From: Candidatus Poseidoniaceae archaeon | Lineage (GTDB): Archaea; Thermoplasmatota; Poseidoniia; Poseidoniales; Poseidoniaceae | DNA length: 6,881 nucleotides | Reading direction: 5' to 3' | Assembly: GCA_023254445.1 (NCBI GenBank) | Contig: JALRLN010000066.1 | Span: 1-6,881 of the forward strand | Part shown: positions 1 through 5,774 of the stretch, piece by piece | Position numbering within the stretch: position 1 is the stretch's first letter | How the letters are laid out: the number at the start of each line of letters is the position of its first letter | The notes under the pieces: generated by a model | Databases searched by the model: none | Seen by the model: the letters and a program-made list of their open reading frames with translations, nothing else | Told to the model about the DNA's origin: nothing | Made by a program: the position numbers and the translations under genes

Positions 1-264
1 GTCGCTCAACTCCTCTTGTGGCTCATTACGGGCATGAGCATCCCCTTGATCCACGGCAGCGGCATCATCGGCATCGCATTCAGTGGCGTCATCGTGTTCA
101 TCGCCTCCCTGACCCTGCTCAGCGACTTCCACTTCATCGAGGAAGGGGCACGGTACGGGTACCCGAAGCACATGGAATGGTGGGCCGCCTTTGGCCTCCT
201 CATGAGCGTGGTCTGGATCTACGTGGAAGTGCTCCGCCTCATCGCCAAGTTGCGCGACCACTGA
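1..264 (+). CDS. Bax inhibitor-1/YccA-type membrane protein, C-terminal part (5' truncated by window)
   Basis: The reading frame is open from base 1 to a TGA at 262-264, giving 87 residues, and no start is visible inside the window that would make a whole protein. Two hydrophobic segments are seen: one from about LITGMSIPL through GIAFSGVIVFIASLTLL, and one from WWAAFGLLMSVVWIYVEVL. Between them lies SDFHFIEEGARYGYPKHMEW. The pattern D-F-x-x-I-E-x-G, then PK..EW.AAFGL, then W.Y.E.LRL.AKLR and a short basic tail is characteristic of the C-terminus of the BaxI_1/YccA-like family of multi-pass inner-membrane proteins. Relatives of that superfamily act as pH-sensitive calcium leak channels (BsYetJ), but the role of this subfamily is poorly known. 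The full-length protein would usually be about 240-290 residues, so most of it lies upstream. The next gene starts 40 bp later on the same strand, so an operon is possible. Confidence 0.82.
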   Translation, partial: VAQLLLWLITGMSIPLIHGSGIIGIAFSGVIVFIASLTLLSDFHFIEEGARYGYPKHMEWWAAFGLLMSVVWIYVEVLRLIAKLRDH

Positions 265-304
265 GGGCGTCACCTTCAACACCCGTCGACGGCGTTGAGC
301 ACGC

Positions 305-1252
305 ATGCCACGTAGCCTGCAGGTCCTGTCGCTCTCGGACCTGCGCAGCGAAGACGAGGAGCGCCGTGCGCGGTTCATCGACGACCTCCGCGCATCGATG
401 CTCGACATCGGCTTCTTCGCGCTCGTGGACCACGGCCTCGACGCAGCCCTCATCGAGCGCGCCTATGCTGAGGTCGGACGGTGCTTCGACCGGCCCCTCG
501 AAGCACGCTTGGCCGACCGACGCCCAGACCTCTCCCACCAGCGCGGGTACACGCCGGTCGGGATGGAACATGCGAAGGACCACACCGCTCCAGACCTCAA
601 GGAGTTCTGGCAGGTCGGACGGGAACGAAAGGCTGGCGAGGAGGCCACCTTCGTGGACAACGTCTGGCCCGTGGGAATGGACGGGTTCCGCACGACCATT
701 CAGCACCTCTTCCTCGACCTGGACCGGGTCGCGATGGACCTGTTGCGGGCGACGGCCCTCGCCCTCGGCCGCGAGGCGACGTGGCTCACGACGATGGCGG
801 AGGGGGGCAACACCATCATGCGCCTCATCCACTACCCGCCCCTCGGCCACGACGTTCCTCCGGGCGCCGTACGCAGCGCCGAACACGAGGACATCAACCT
901 CATCACGCTCCTCATTGGCTCCACCGCCTCAGGGCTTCAGGTCAAGGACCACGACGGGTCGTGGATCGACGTCCCTCCCGGGCACCAGCACATCATCGTC
1001 GATGCGGGCGACATGCTGCAGAACCTCACGAACGGACTTGTACGGTCCACCACCCACCGCGTTGTCAATCCGGACACGTCGGACACGTCGCGCTATTCGA
1101 TGCCGTTCTTCGTCCACCCACGCTATGACGTGGACCTCTCACCCCAACCCGAGTTCATCGAGCAAACCGGTGGAGAAGCACGGTTCCCGTCGCTCGATGC
1201 ACGGACCTACCTCCACCAGCGCCTGCGGGAAATCGGCGTGGAAGTCGATTGA
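305..1252 (+). CDS. 2-oxoglutarate/Fe(II)-dependent dioxygenase, isopenicillin-N-synthase-like
   Basis: This is a complete 315-residue protein, typical in length for the family (about 300-350). The N-terminal DIOX_N part (residues about 5-110) contains the usual D-x-G-F-F-x-L-x-D-H-G signature, then GY.P.G.E around residues 81-88 and PDLKE at 96-100. The C-terminal 2OG-FeII_Oxy part carries the iron triad H194-x-D196 and H251 (a 55-residue gap, normal for the fold) and the 2-oxoglutarate-binding R263-Y-S265. Between these lie GLQV, the WIDVPP turn and the DAGDMLQ.LTNG strand. Such enzymes couple oxidative decarboxylation of 2-oxoglutarate to hydroxylation, desaturation or ring closure of a small substrate in the cytoplasm. 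Isopenicillin N synthase itself does not use 2-oxoglutarate, so the exact chemistry is open. No substrate can be named from the sequence or the neighbours. ATG 305 was chosen because the family N-terminal motif begins right after it. No Shine-Dalgarno site precedes it. Confidence 0.93.
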   Translation: MPRSLQVLSLSDLRSEDEERRARFIDDLRASMLDIGFFALVDHGLDAALIERAYAEVGRCFDRPLEARLADRRPDLSHQRGYTPVGMEHAKDHTAPDLKEFWQVGRERKAGEEATFVDNVWPVGMDGFRTTIQHLFLDLDRVAMDLLRATALALGREATWLTTMAEGGNTIMRLIHYPPLGHDVPPGAVRSAEHEDINLITLLIGSTASGLQVKDHDGSWIDVPPGHQHIIVDAGDMLQNLTNGLVRSTTHRVVNPDTSDTSRYSMPFFVHPRYDVDLSPQPEFIEQTGGEARFPSLDARTYLHQRLREIGVEVD

Positions 1253-1280
1253 CGCCGTCCGGCCGAGCGATGCTATGTAC

Positions 1281-1391
1281 CGCCGATTGAGGGGGGTTCG
1301 CGGGTCCGAAGGAGCCGCGAAGAACGACGCTCAGCAATGCTCCCAAACAAGCGGCGCCGATTGCCACATCAGGCTACGAAGGCGCCGATTG
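1281..1391. repeat. Three copies of the tRNA-Asn 3'-end sequence CGCCGATTG
   Basis: The + strand 9-mer CGCCGATTG occurs at 1281-1289, 1355-1363 and 1383-1391. The last copy is the discriminator base, the 3' acceptor strand and one T-stem base of the tRNA-Asn gene. The middle copy extends to 11 identical bases with the tRNA copy (GGCGCCGATTG at 1353-1363 and 1381-1391). The first copy is followed by a G-run and TTCG, which loosely echoes the T-arm (G-run then CTCG). Repeated tRNA 3' ends are what integrase-mediated insertion at a tRNA gene leaves behind. The copies are short and closely spaced, and no integrase gene is visible, so attachment-site scar is an inference. Confidence 0.4.
1297..1321. 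other. Imperfect hairpin downstream of the dioxygenase gene
   Basis: Bases 1297-1307 (TTCGCGGGTCC) and 1311-1321 (GGAGCCGCGAA) form an 11-bp stem with one G-G mismatch and a three-base GAA loop. It lies 44 bases past the dioxygenase stop, between two convergent transcription units (dioxygenase on +, tRNA-Asn on -). It could stabilise or help end the dioxygenase mRNA. No U-rich tract follows on either strand, so it does not look like a standard intrinsic or archaeal poly-U terminator. The structure is read from base pairing only. Confidence 0.45.
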
Positions 1392-1455
1392 TGGGGCTCG
1401 AACCCACGACCTTGGGATTAACAGTCCCTCGCTCCACCAGCTAAGCTAAATCGGC
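1383..1455 (-). tRNA. trnN: tRNA-Asn (anticodon GTT)
   Basis: Read on the - strand, the 73-base gene folds as a full cloverleaf. It has a perfect 7-bp acceptor stem (GCCGATT with AATCGGC) and TA at positions 8-9. A 4-bp D stem (GCTT with GAGC) carries an 8-base loop AGCTGGTG with the conserved GG. The anticodon loop is CTGTTAA, giving anticodon GTT at 1420-1422. A 5-base variable region is followed by a perfect 5-bp T stem (GTGGG with CCCAC), loop TTCGAGC and discriminator G73, which is usual for Asn. The outer pair of the anticodon stem (27-43) is an A-A mismatch, the only flaw. CCA is not encoded, so it must be added after transcription. No intron is present. The gene converges with the dioxygenase and diverges from the giant lipoprotein gene. 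Confidence 0.96.
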
Positions 1456-1478
1456 GAGCCCTGCGACCCGGCTCCCCC

Positions 1479-1486
1479 TCTTAACC
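1479..1486 (-). promoter_or_regulatory. Candidate TATA box of the tRNA-Asn gene
   Basis: On the - strand this reads GGTTAAGA. Its centre lies about 27 bp upstream of the first base of the tRNA at 1455. That is the spacing expected between an archaeal TATA element and a transcription start at or near the tRNA 5' end. The surrounding sequence is strongly GC-rich, so the A/T patch stands out. The call rests on position and composition only. Confidence 0.4.
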
Positions 1487-1568
1487 GCTTCTTCGCAGTG
1501 GCGTCCGGGCGACGTCGTGGACAGTCTGGAGGGCGGAGACCACGGATGTGTGCGAATTCGGAGGATGA

Positions 1569-1576
1569 TTCATAAC
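1569..1576 (+). promoter_or_regulatory. Candidate TATA box of the giant lipoprotein gene
   Basis: TTCATAAC is the clearest A/T-rich patch in the 143 bp between the tRNA and the giant gene. Its centre is about 26-27 bp before the ATG at 1599. With normal archaeal spacing, transcription would begin at or next to that ATG and yield a leaderless mRNA. This agrees with the absence of a Shine-Dalgarno site directly before the start. It also favours ATG 1599 over GTG 1590 as the start codon. Confidence 0.42.
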
Positions 1577-1598
1577 CTGCCGAACTCAAGTGCACACA

Positions 1599-4500
1599 AT
1601 GAAGCGTACCGCTGCACTTCTGTTTGCCCTGATGTTGATCTTGTCCGGCTGCCTCGGCGGCGTCAAGGAAGAGATCGATCCGAACGACATGTTCCCCGAG
1701 GACGATGCCGCGTACTCCGATACGGACGGCGACGGCATGCCCGACACCTTGGAGGGCGAGTCCACAACGGGATTGACCGAGGACCTCGACGACGACAACG
1801 ACGGGTACACCGACGTCATGGAATCGTCCTGCGGCACCGACCCGCTCGACGAGACCTCGACCCCGCCCGACCTTGACGGGGACAAGGCCTGCGACGACTA
1901 CGACGAGGACGACGACGGCGACGGCACCCCGGACCTGACCGACGACTTCCCGCGTGACGCCAGCGCCGACACCGACACGGACGGCGACGGCATGCCCAAC
2001 GTCGTGGTGGGCACCTCCACCTCCGACCCGGCGCTCGTCGAGGACCTCGACGACGACAACGACGGGTGGAGCGACCTCGACGAAGCGGCCTGCGGCACCA
2101 ACCCGCTGGTCGCCTCCCTGAAGCCCATGGACAACGACGGCGACGGCGTCTGCGACTCGATGTCGACGGACGACGACGGCGACGGCGTCTCGGACGAGGA
2201 GGAAGGCCTGTGCGGCAGCGATCCCCTCGACGCCACGAGCCTTCCGGCCGACCTGGACAACGACGGCATCTGCGACGCGCTGGACGAGGACGATGACGAC
2301 GACGGCGTCAACGACAGCGACGACCTCTACCCCCGGGACCCCTCCAAGTCGGAGGACCTCCCCGGTTGCATGGACGAGAACGCGTTCAACTTTGATGACG
2401 AAGCCAACATGGACGACGGGTCCTGCTTCGACCTGTCCGACGCCGAGGCGGCCGTGGAAGCCGCATGGGGTGCTGGCCTGGTGGCTATGGAATCCCTCGA
2501 GGAGAGCTTCGTGTTCCGCATGGTGATGGACGCGTCCACCGGTGCCCACCAGTTGGACATGGCCTTCCTCGCCGAAGACGGCACGGAGGTGTTTGGGTGG
2601 ACCTACACGGACAACGGCTCCGGCATGGTGCAGGTCGACCGCTTGGTGAGCGACGATGAAGGCTTCACGGAGGAGGCCTCCTTCCTTGTGGACGGCCTGT
2701 ACTACCTTGGCATGGCCGACGACGAAGAGGGCTGGTCCCATTGCGAACAAGACGGCGAGACCTGGTACTGCACCGACCTCTACGACGAAAACGGCGAACT
2801 GGTTCTCAACGGCGACAGCGCCACGGACGCCTACCACCTCTTCACCTGCGACGACCAGAGCACGGTCTTGCTGAGCACCGTCAACGATGGCGCGGAGGAC
2901 TGCGCCGACGGCTCGGACGAGCCTGACATCGTCGAATCGACCACGTTCATGTGCGACGACGGGAGCGAAATCGCCTTCCGCCTCGTCAACGACGGAGACG
3001 TGGACTGCGCTGACGGTTCGGACGAACAATCGGACAACCGGTTCTATTGCGCAGACGGCACGGGAGACTTCGACTTCTGGTACGTCAACGACGGATGGGC
3101 CCACTGTGAGGATGGATCCGACGAACCCATGTACGACATGGACGCGCTGGAACTCACCTCGTACGCATGCGAAGACGGCACCACCGTCCTGCTCAGCAAG
3201 GTGAACGACGGCACCGCAGACTGCGCCGACGGCACCGACGAGCACCCCACCACCGGTGAGATGCTCGAGATGTTCGACTTCCCCTGCGACGGCGACATGG
3301 ACGGTGACGACTTCATCCCCGTCTCCCTGGTGAACGACGGCGTGGACGATTGCTCGAACGGCGAGGACGAGCCGACCTACGACGGAAACGGCGACGAAAC
3401 GAGCACCTACACCTGCTGGGATTACTTCGCATGGGAGGCCTCCAGCACAATCGCCCTCTCCGCCGTCAACGACGGCGTGGTCGATTGCTGGCTGCACGAC
3501 GATGAAACCGCCTACGAGACCGACAACTCGTTTGAGTGCACGGTGAGCGGGGAGATGATTGGGCTCCCTTGGACCTGGGTCAGCGACGGCATCGACGACT
3601 GCGACGACGCCTCTGACGAACCGTCCTACGACGGCAACGGCAACGAGGTCTCAACCATGACGTGTTGGGACGGCACCGAGATCCCGCTCTCCTGGGCCAA
3701 CGACGGCTTGGAGGATTGCGCCGACGGCGACGACGAGCCCATCTTCACCATGGAGACCACGTTTGAGTGCGCGGACGGTGACATCATCGGTTTCGATTGG
3801 GTCAACGACGGATGGAACGATTGCAACGACGGCTCGGACGAGCCTGAATGGGACATGGAGGAACTCTCGTCCTTCACCTGCGACGACGGCTCCGTCATCG
3901 GCCTCTCCGCGGTGAACGACGGATGGGAGGACTGCGTCAACGCCGAAGACGAGCCGAATTGGGTCGAAGAGGAGGTCACCTCCTTCGAATGCGCCTCCGG
4001 CGACGTCATTCCCCTCTCGTACGTCAACGACGGCGTGGAGGATTGCCCTGCTGGGGACGACGAGCCAACCTACGACCCAATCACCCAGACGGAGACCTCC
4101 TTCTACCAGTGCCCCTCTTCGGGCGAGAGCATCGAACTCTCCCTCGTGAACGACGGTAACTACGATTGCGAAGACTGGGAAGACGAGCCGTACTTCGAAG
4201 AATACGACGATTCCGAATGGTGGTGCGACGACGGTCAGTACTCCATGTCCATCAGCAACGTGAACGACGGCTGGGAGGACTGCGAGGACGGCTCGGACGA
4301 GCCGGAGTGGGACATGGGCGAGGACATCAGCGTCTACACCTGCGCCAACGGTGAGGAGATCACGAACAGCCAGGTCAACGACGGCGTCGAGGACTGCAGC
4401 GACGCCTCCGACGAAGAGAAGATGTTCGAATGCGTAGACGGCTCCAGCGAATTCGAGTGGGGCTATATCAATGACGGTTGGGAGGACTGCGACGACGGCT

Positions 4501-5771
4501 GGGACGAGATGTGGTTTGAATCCCTGGTGGACTGCGAATGGGACGACGCCCTCGGCTGGATGTGCGAGGAACTCATGTTCGACGGCAGCCTTGACTGGAC
4601 GGCCTCCTACGAGGAGGACGAGGACGGCACGATGCTGCTGCTCATCACGGCCGTGGAGGAGGACGGCGAGATGGTCGCCGGCTTTGATGCGGCCACCTTC
4701 GACTTCCTCTTCATGGAATCCATGTGGAGCGACGACGAAGGAGCCGAGGCCTACGAGGTGCTCTGGACCGAGGCCTACGATCCGAGCCTTGCCGAGGCCC
4801 TCACCGTCGACGGCACTCTGGTCGAGCACGCCCCGCCGTGGTACATCGACTTCAGTGGCGACGCGATGCCCGTCGAAGACACGCGGGTGTTTGTCTGCGA
4901 CGATGGCTCGGAGATCGAGGGTGCTGCGATCAACGACGGCGTCGACGACTGCGCGAACGGTGAGGACGAGCCCGTCTACGAGGACGTGGAGTGGAGCGAG
5001 TTCTACTGCAGCGCGGACGACGAATATATCCCCTTCTCATGGGTCAACGACGGCACGAACGACTGCAGCGACGGTGAGGACGAGCCGGCCTACGACGGCA
5101 ACGGCGACGAAGTGAGCACCCTCGAGTGCTGGTCCGGCGACGTCGTCGCCCTCTCCCTCGCCAACGACGGGAACGAGGACTGCCCCGACGGCGACGACGA
5201 GGCGCAGTACTACGAGGAGGACGTCTCCGAATGGTGGTGCGACGACGGTGAAGACGTGTTCCCCATCTCCTACGTCAACGACGGCAGTCCAGACTGCATG
5301 GACGAATCCGACGAGGCCCCACGCGGTGAAGGCCACGGATACGGCGCCTACCGAACGGGCACCGTTGGCATGGGTGCATGGAGCATGGGCGAGGACGCCG
5401 ACATGCTGGAGGTCACCTTCTTCATGTGCTCAACTTTTGATGCCATTGAAGACGTCATGGGCGATGAACTCTACACCATCCCCTCGGACTGCGGCGACGA
5501 ACTTGCTCGGTACACCTTCGACGAGATCATGGCCGGTGAGGTCACTGGACTTGAGTGGGTCGACGACAACGGCAACGGCGTCCTCGATGAGGAGGACTTC
5601 CTGTACCTCAGCGAGGACTTCGAACTGACCGACTGGAACGCGATGCGCCTGTCCACACCCGACGGCCTGTACGCCGACGAGAACCCCGAAGTGGTCCTGC
5701 CCGCACCGGGCATGGGCCTCGCAGTCGTGGCCTTGCTCGGTGCGGCGATGCTGGCTGCACGCCGTGATTGA
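1599..5771 (+). CDS. Giant acidic secreted lipoprotein with TSP3-like and 19 two-cysteine LDLa-like repeats
   Basis: The 1390-residue product begins with a lipoprotein signal peptide (MKR, hydrophobic stretch, lipobox L-S-G-C with Cys18), so it is probably exported and lipid-anchored. Residues 41-255 hold ten DxDxDG calcium motifs of thrombospondin type 3 kind, and 256-276 a GC...DDGSC module. Residues 277-411 are an unassigned domain. Fifteen LDL-receptor-class-A-like repeats fill 412-970, and 971-1096 is a second unassigned domain. Four more repeats fill 1097-1239. A C-terminal domain follows with a canonical EF-hand loop at 1322-1333 (D1, N3, N5, G6, D12). The protein ends with PAPGMG (1368-1373), a hydrophobic helix and ARRD, resembling a PGF-CTERM archaeosortase tail or a membrane anchor. 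Composition is extremely rich in Asp and Glu. ATG 1599 was chosen because it starts directly at the signal peptide and fits the TATA spacing; GTG 1590 would add three residues. The exact role is unknown. Calcium-stabilised surface adhesion or ligand binding is inferred from the domains. Confidence 0.95.
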   Translation: MKRTAALLFALMLILSGCLGGVKEEIDPNDMFPEDDAAYSDTDGDGMPDTLEGESTTGLTEDLDDDNDGYTDVMESSCGTDPLDETSTPPDLDGDKACDDYDEDDDGDGTPDLTDDFPRDASADTDTDGDGMPNVVVGTSTSDPALVEDLDDDNDGWSDLDEAACGTNPLVASLKPMDNDGDGVCDSMSTDDDGDGVSDEEEGLCGSDPLDATSLPADLDNDGICDALDEDDDDDGVNDSDDLYPRDPSKSEDLPGCMDENAFNFDDEANMDDGSCFDLSDAEAAVEAAWGAGLVAMESLEESFVFRMVMDASTGAHQLDMAFLAEDGTEVFGWTYTDNGSGMVQVDRLVSDDEGFTEEASFLVDGLYYLGMADDEEGWSHCEQDGETWYCTDLYDENGELVLNGDSATDAYHLFTCDDQSTVLLSTVNDGAEDCADGSDEPDIVESTTFMCDDGSEIAFRLVNDGDVDCADGSDEQSDNRFYCADGTGDFDFWYVNDGWAHCEDGSDEPMYDMDALELTSYACEDGTTVLLSKVNDGTADCADGTDEHPTTGEMLEMFDFPCDGDMDGDDFIPVSLVNDGVDDCSNGEDEPTYDGNGDETSTYTCWDYFAWEASSTIALSAVNDGVVDCWLHDDETAYETDNSFECTVSGEMIGLPWTWVSDGIDDCDDASDEPSYDGNGNEVSTMTCWDGTEIPLSWANDGLEDCADGDDEPIFTMETTFECADGDIIGFDWVNDGWNDCNDGSDEPEWDMEELSSFTCDDGSVIGLSAVNDGWEDCVNAEDEPNWVEEEVTSFECASGDVIPLSYVNDGVEDCPAGDDEPTYDPITQTETSFYQCPSSGESIELSLVNDGNYDCEDWEDEPYFEEYDDSEWWCDDGQYSMSISNVNDGWEDCEDGSDEPEWDMGEDISVYTCANGEEITNSQVNDGVEDCSDASDEEKMFECVDGSSEFEWGYINDGWEDCDDGWDEMWFESLVDCEWDDALGWMCEELMFDGSLDWTASYEEDEDGTMLLLITAVEEDGEMVAGFDAATFDFLFMESMWSDDEGAEAYEVLWTEAYDPSLAEALTVDGTLVEHAPPWYIDFSGDAMPVEDTRVFVCDDGSEIEGAAINDGVDDCANGEDEPVYEDVEWSEFYCSADDEYIPFSWVNDGTNDCSDGEDEPAYDGNGDEVSTLECWSGDVVALSLANDGNEDCPDGDDEAQYYEEDVSEWWCDDGEDVFPISYVNDGSPDCMDESDEAPRGEGHGYGAYRTGTVGMGAWSMGEDADMLEVTFFMCSTFDAIEDVMGDELYTIPSDCGDELARYTFDEIMAGEVTGLEWVDDNGNGVLDEEDFLYLSEDFELTDWNAMRLSTPDGLYADENPEVVLPAPGMGLAVVALLGAAMLAARRD
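1719..2363 (+). repeat. Asp-rich calcium-binding region (TSP3-like), ten DxDxDG motifs, internally duplicated
   Basis: Within the giant lipoprotein, residues 41-255 contain ten motifs: DTDGDG, DDDNDG, DLDGDK, DDDGDG, DTDGDG, DDDNDG, DNDGDG, DDDGDG, DLDNDG and DDDDDG. All but DLDGDK end in G, and several are followed by a CG(T/S)(D/N)PL segment. This is the spacing of thrombospondin type 3 / adhesin calcium repeats, which fold as a chain of bound calcium ions and stiffen surface proteins. Two copies of a longer unit are clear. GAGGACCTCGACGACG and the following bases are identical for 28 bp at 1779-1806 and 2040-2067, and the preceding DTDGDGMP motif recurs 255 bp later. This indicates a tandem duplication of about 85-87 codons. 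Confidence 0.88.
2364..2426 (+). other. GC...FNFD...DDGSC two-cysteine module
   Basis: Residues 256-276 of the giant lipoprotein read GCMDENAFNFDDEAN followed by MDDGSC. This 21-residue unit with a cysteine near each end is a recurrent module in secreted marine bacterial and archaeal proteins, usually of the form GC.D..A.NYD..A..DDGSC. The two cysteines probably form a disulfide. Here it joins the calcium-repeat region to the first unassigned domain. Its function is not established. Confidence 0.75.
2832..4508 (+). repeat. LDLa-like repeat block 1 (15 tandem copies)
   Basis: Residues 412-970 contain fifteen units of about 33-43 residues. The consensus is F-x-C-x-D-G-x-x-I-x-L-S-x-V-N-D-G-x-x-D-C-x-D-G-S-D-E-P. 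Each unit has exactly two cysteines, separated by 17 residues in most copies, 18 in several and 20-23 in repeats 5-7. Against a classical LDL-receptor LA module the register is exact. F-x-C matches F-x-C2, the G three residues on and the I six residues on match, N replaces C4 in the CDG, and DC matches DC5 followed by SDE. The acidic calcium ligands are therefore kept. Linkers fall into subtypes (YDGNG(D/N)E.ST, EWDM.E), which points to growth by duplication of multi-repeat blocks. Family assignment by eye; a profile search could score it weakly because four cysteines are absent. Confidence 0.88.
4509..4886 (+). other. Unassigned domain inserted between the two LDLa-like blocks
   Basis: Residues 971-1096 of the giant lipoprotein interrupt the repeat array. 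The segment has a cysteine pair (DCEWDDALGWMC), then alternating hydrophobic and acidic strands such as GTMLLLITAVEEDGEM and a region ending PPWYIDFSGDAMP. The first unassigned domain (residues 277-411) has a similar close cysteine pair (HCEQDGETWYC) and similar beta-strand-like texture, so the two may be related. No known family is recognised by eye. Confidence 0.5.
4887..5315 (+). repeat. LDLa-like repeat block 2 (4 tandem copies)
   Basis: Residues 1097-1239 carry four more units of the same type, with cysteine pairs in VFVCDDG...DDC, FYCSADD...NDC, LECWSGD...EDC and WWCDDGE...PDC, each followed by an acidic D-E pair. The second unit is linked to the third by YDGNGDEVST, the same linker as after repeats 5 and 7 of block 1. 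The last unit begins SEWWCDDG, matching repeat 13. Block 2 therefore looks copied from block 1 rather than independently acquired. It is separated from block 1 by a 126-residue non-repeat domain. Confidence 0.86.
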
Positions 5772-5774
5772 ACC

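Larger units (their letters stand above)
1456..1598. promoter_or_regulatory. Divergent intergenic region between tRNA-Asn and the giant lipoprotein gene, with inverted repeat
   Basis: This 143-bp region must hold both divergent promoters; candidate TATA boxes are listed separately. It also holds a 7-bp inverted repeat, TGTGTGC at 1547-1553 and GCACACA at 1592-1598. The arms flank the candidate TATA box of the giant gene, and the right arm touches its ATG. Such a layout could be an operator, but the arms are short and 38 bp apart, so chance is quite possible. No small ORF with a recognisable product is seen here. Confidence 0.3.

Noticed and set aside
18..1421. A 467-codon open frame on the + strand across the left genes
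   Set aside because: It is Arg/Ser/Thr-rich out-of-frame sequence overlapping two recognisable genes and running into the tRNA. It is an effect of high GC content.
1590..1592. GTG start for the giant lipoprotein
   Set aside because: It adds only M-H-T before the MKR signal peptide. ATG 1599 fits a normal signal peptide and the TATA spacing better.
1719..2426. Cohesin/dockerin interpretation of the DxDxDG motifs
   Set aside because: Dockerins have two paired F-hand units of about 22 residues with a fixed helix pattern. Here there are ten motifs with irregular spacing, closely packed and without dockerin helices, so the TSP3-like reading fits better.
1446..3497. A 683-codon open frame on the - strand across the tRNA and the first half of the giant gene
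   Set aside because: It is a shadow of the GAC/GAG-rich repeats, whose complement reads as Val/Leu codons. It shows no domain logic, ends inside the tRNA gene, and the + strand frame has a signal peptide and coherent repeats.
2832..4508. CRISPR array or DNA-level satellite
   Set aside because: The periodicity is at protein level with varied DNA, unit lengths are multiples of three and vary, and the frame is intact throughout.
3651..4829. A 392-codon - strand open frame inside the repeat region
   Set aside because: Its periodic sequence merely mirrors the LDLa-like repeats in antisense. There is no independent start context or family match.
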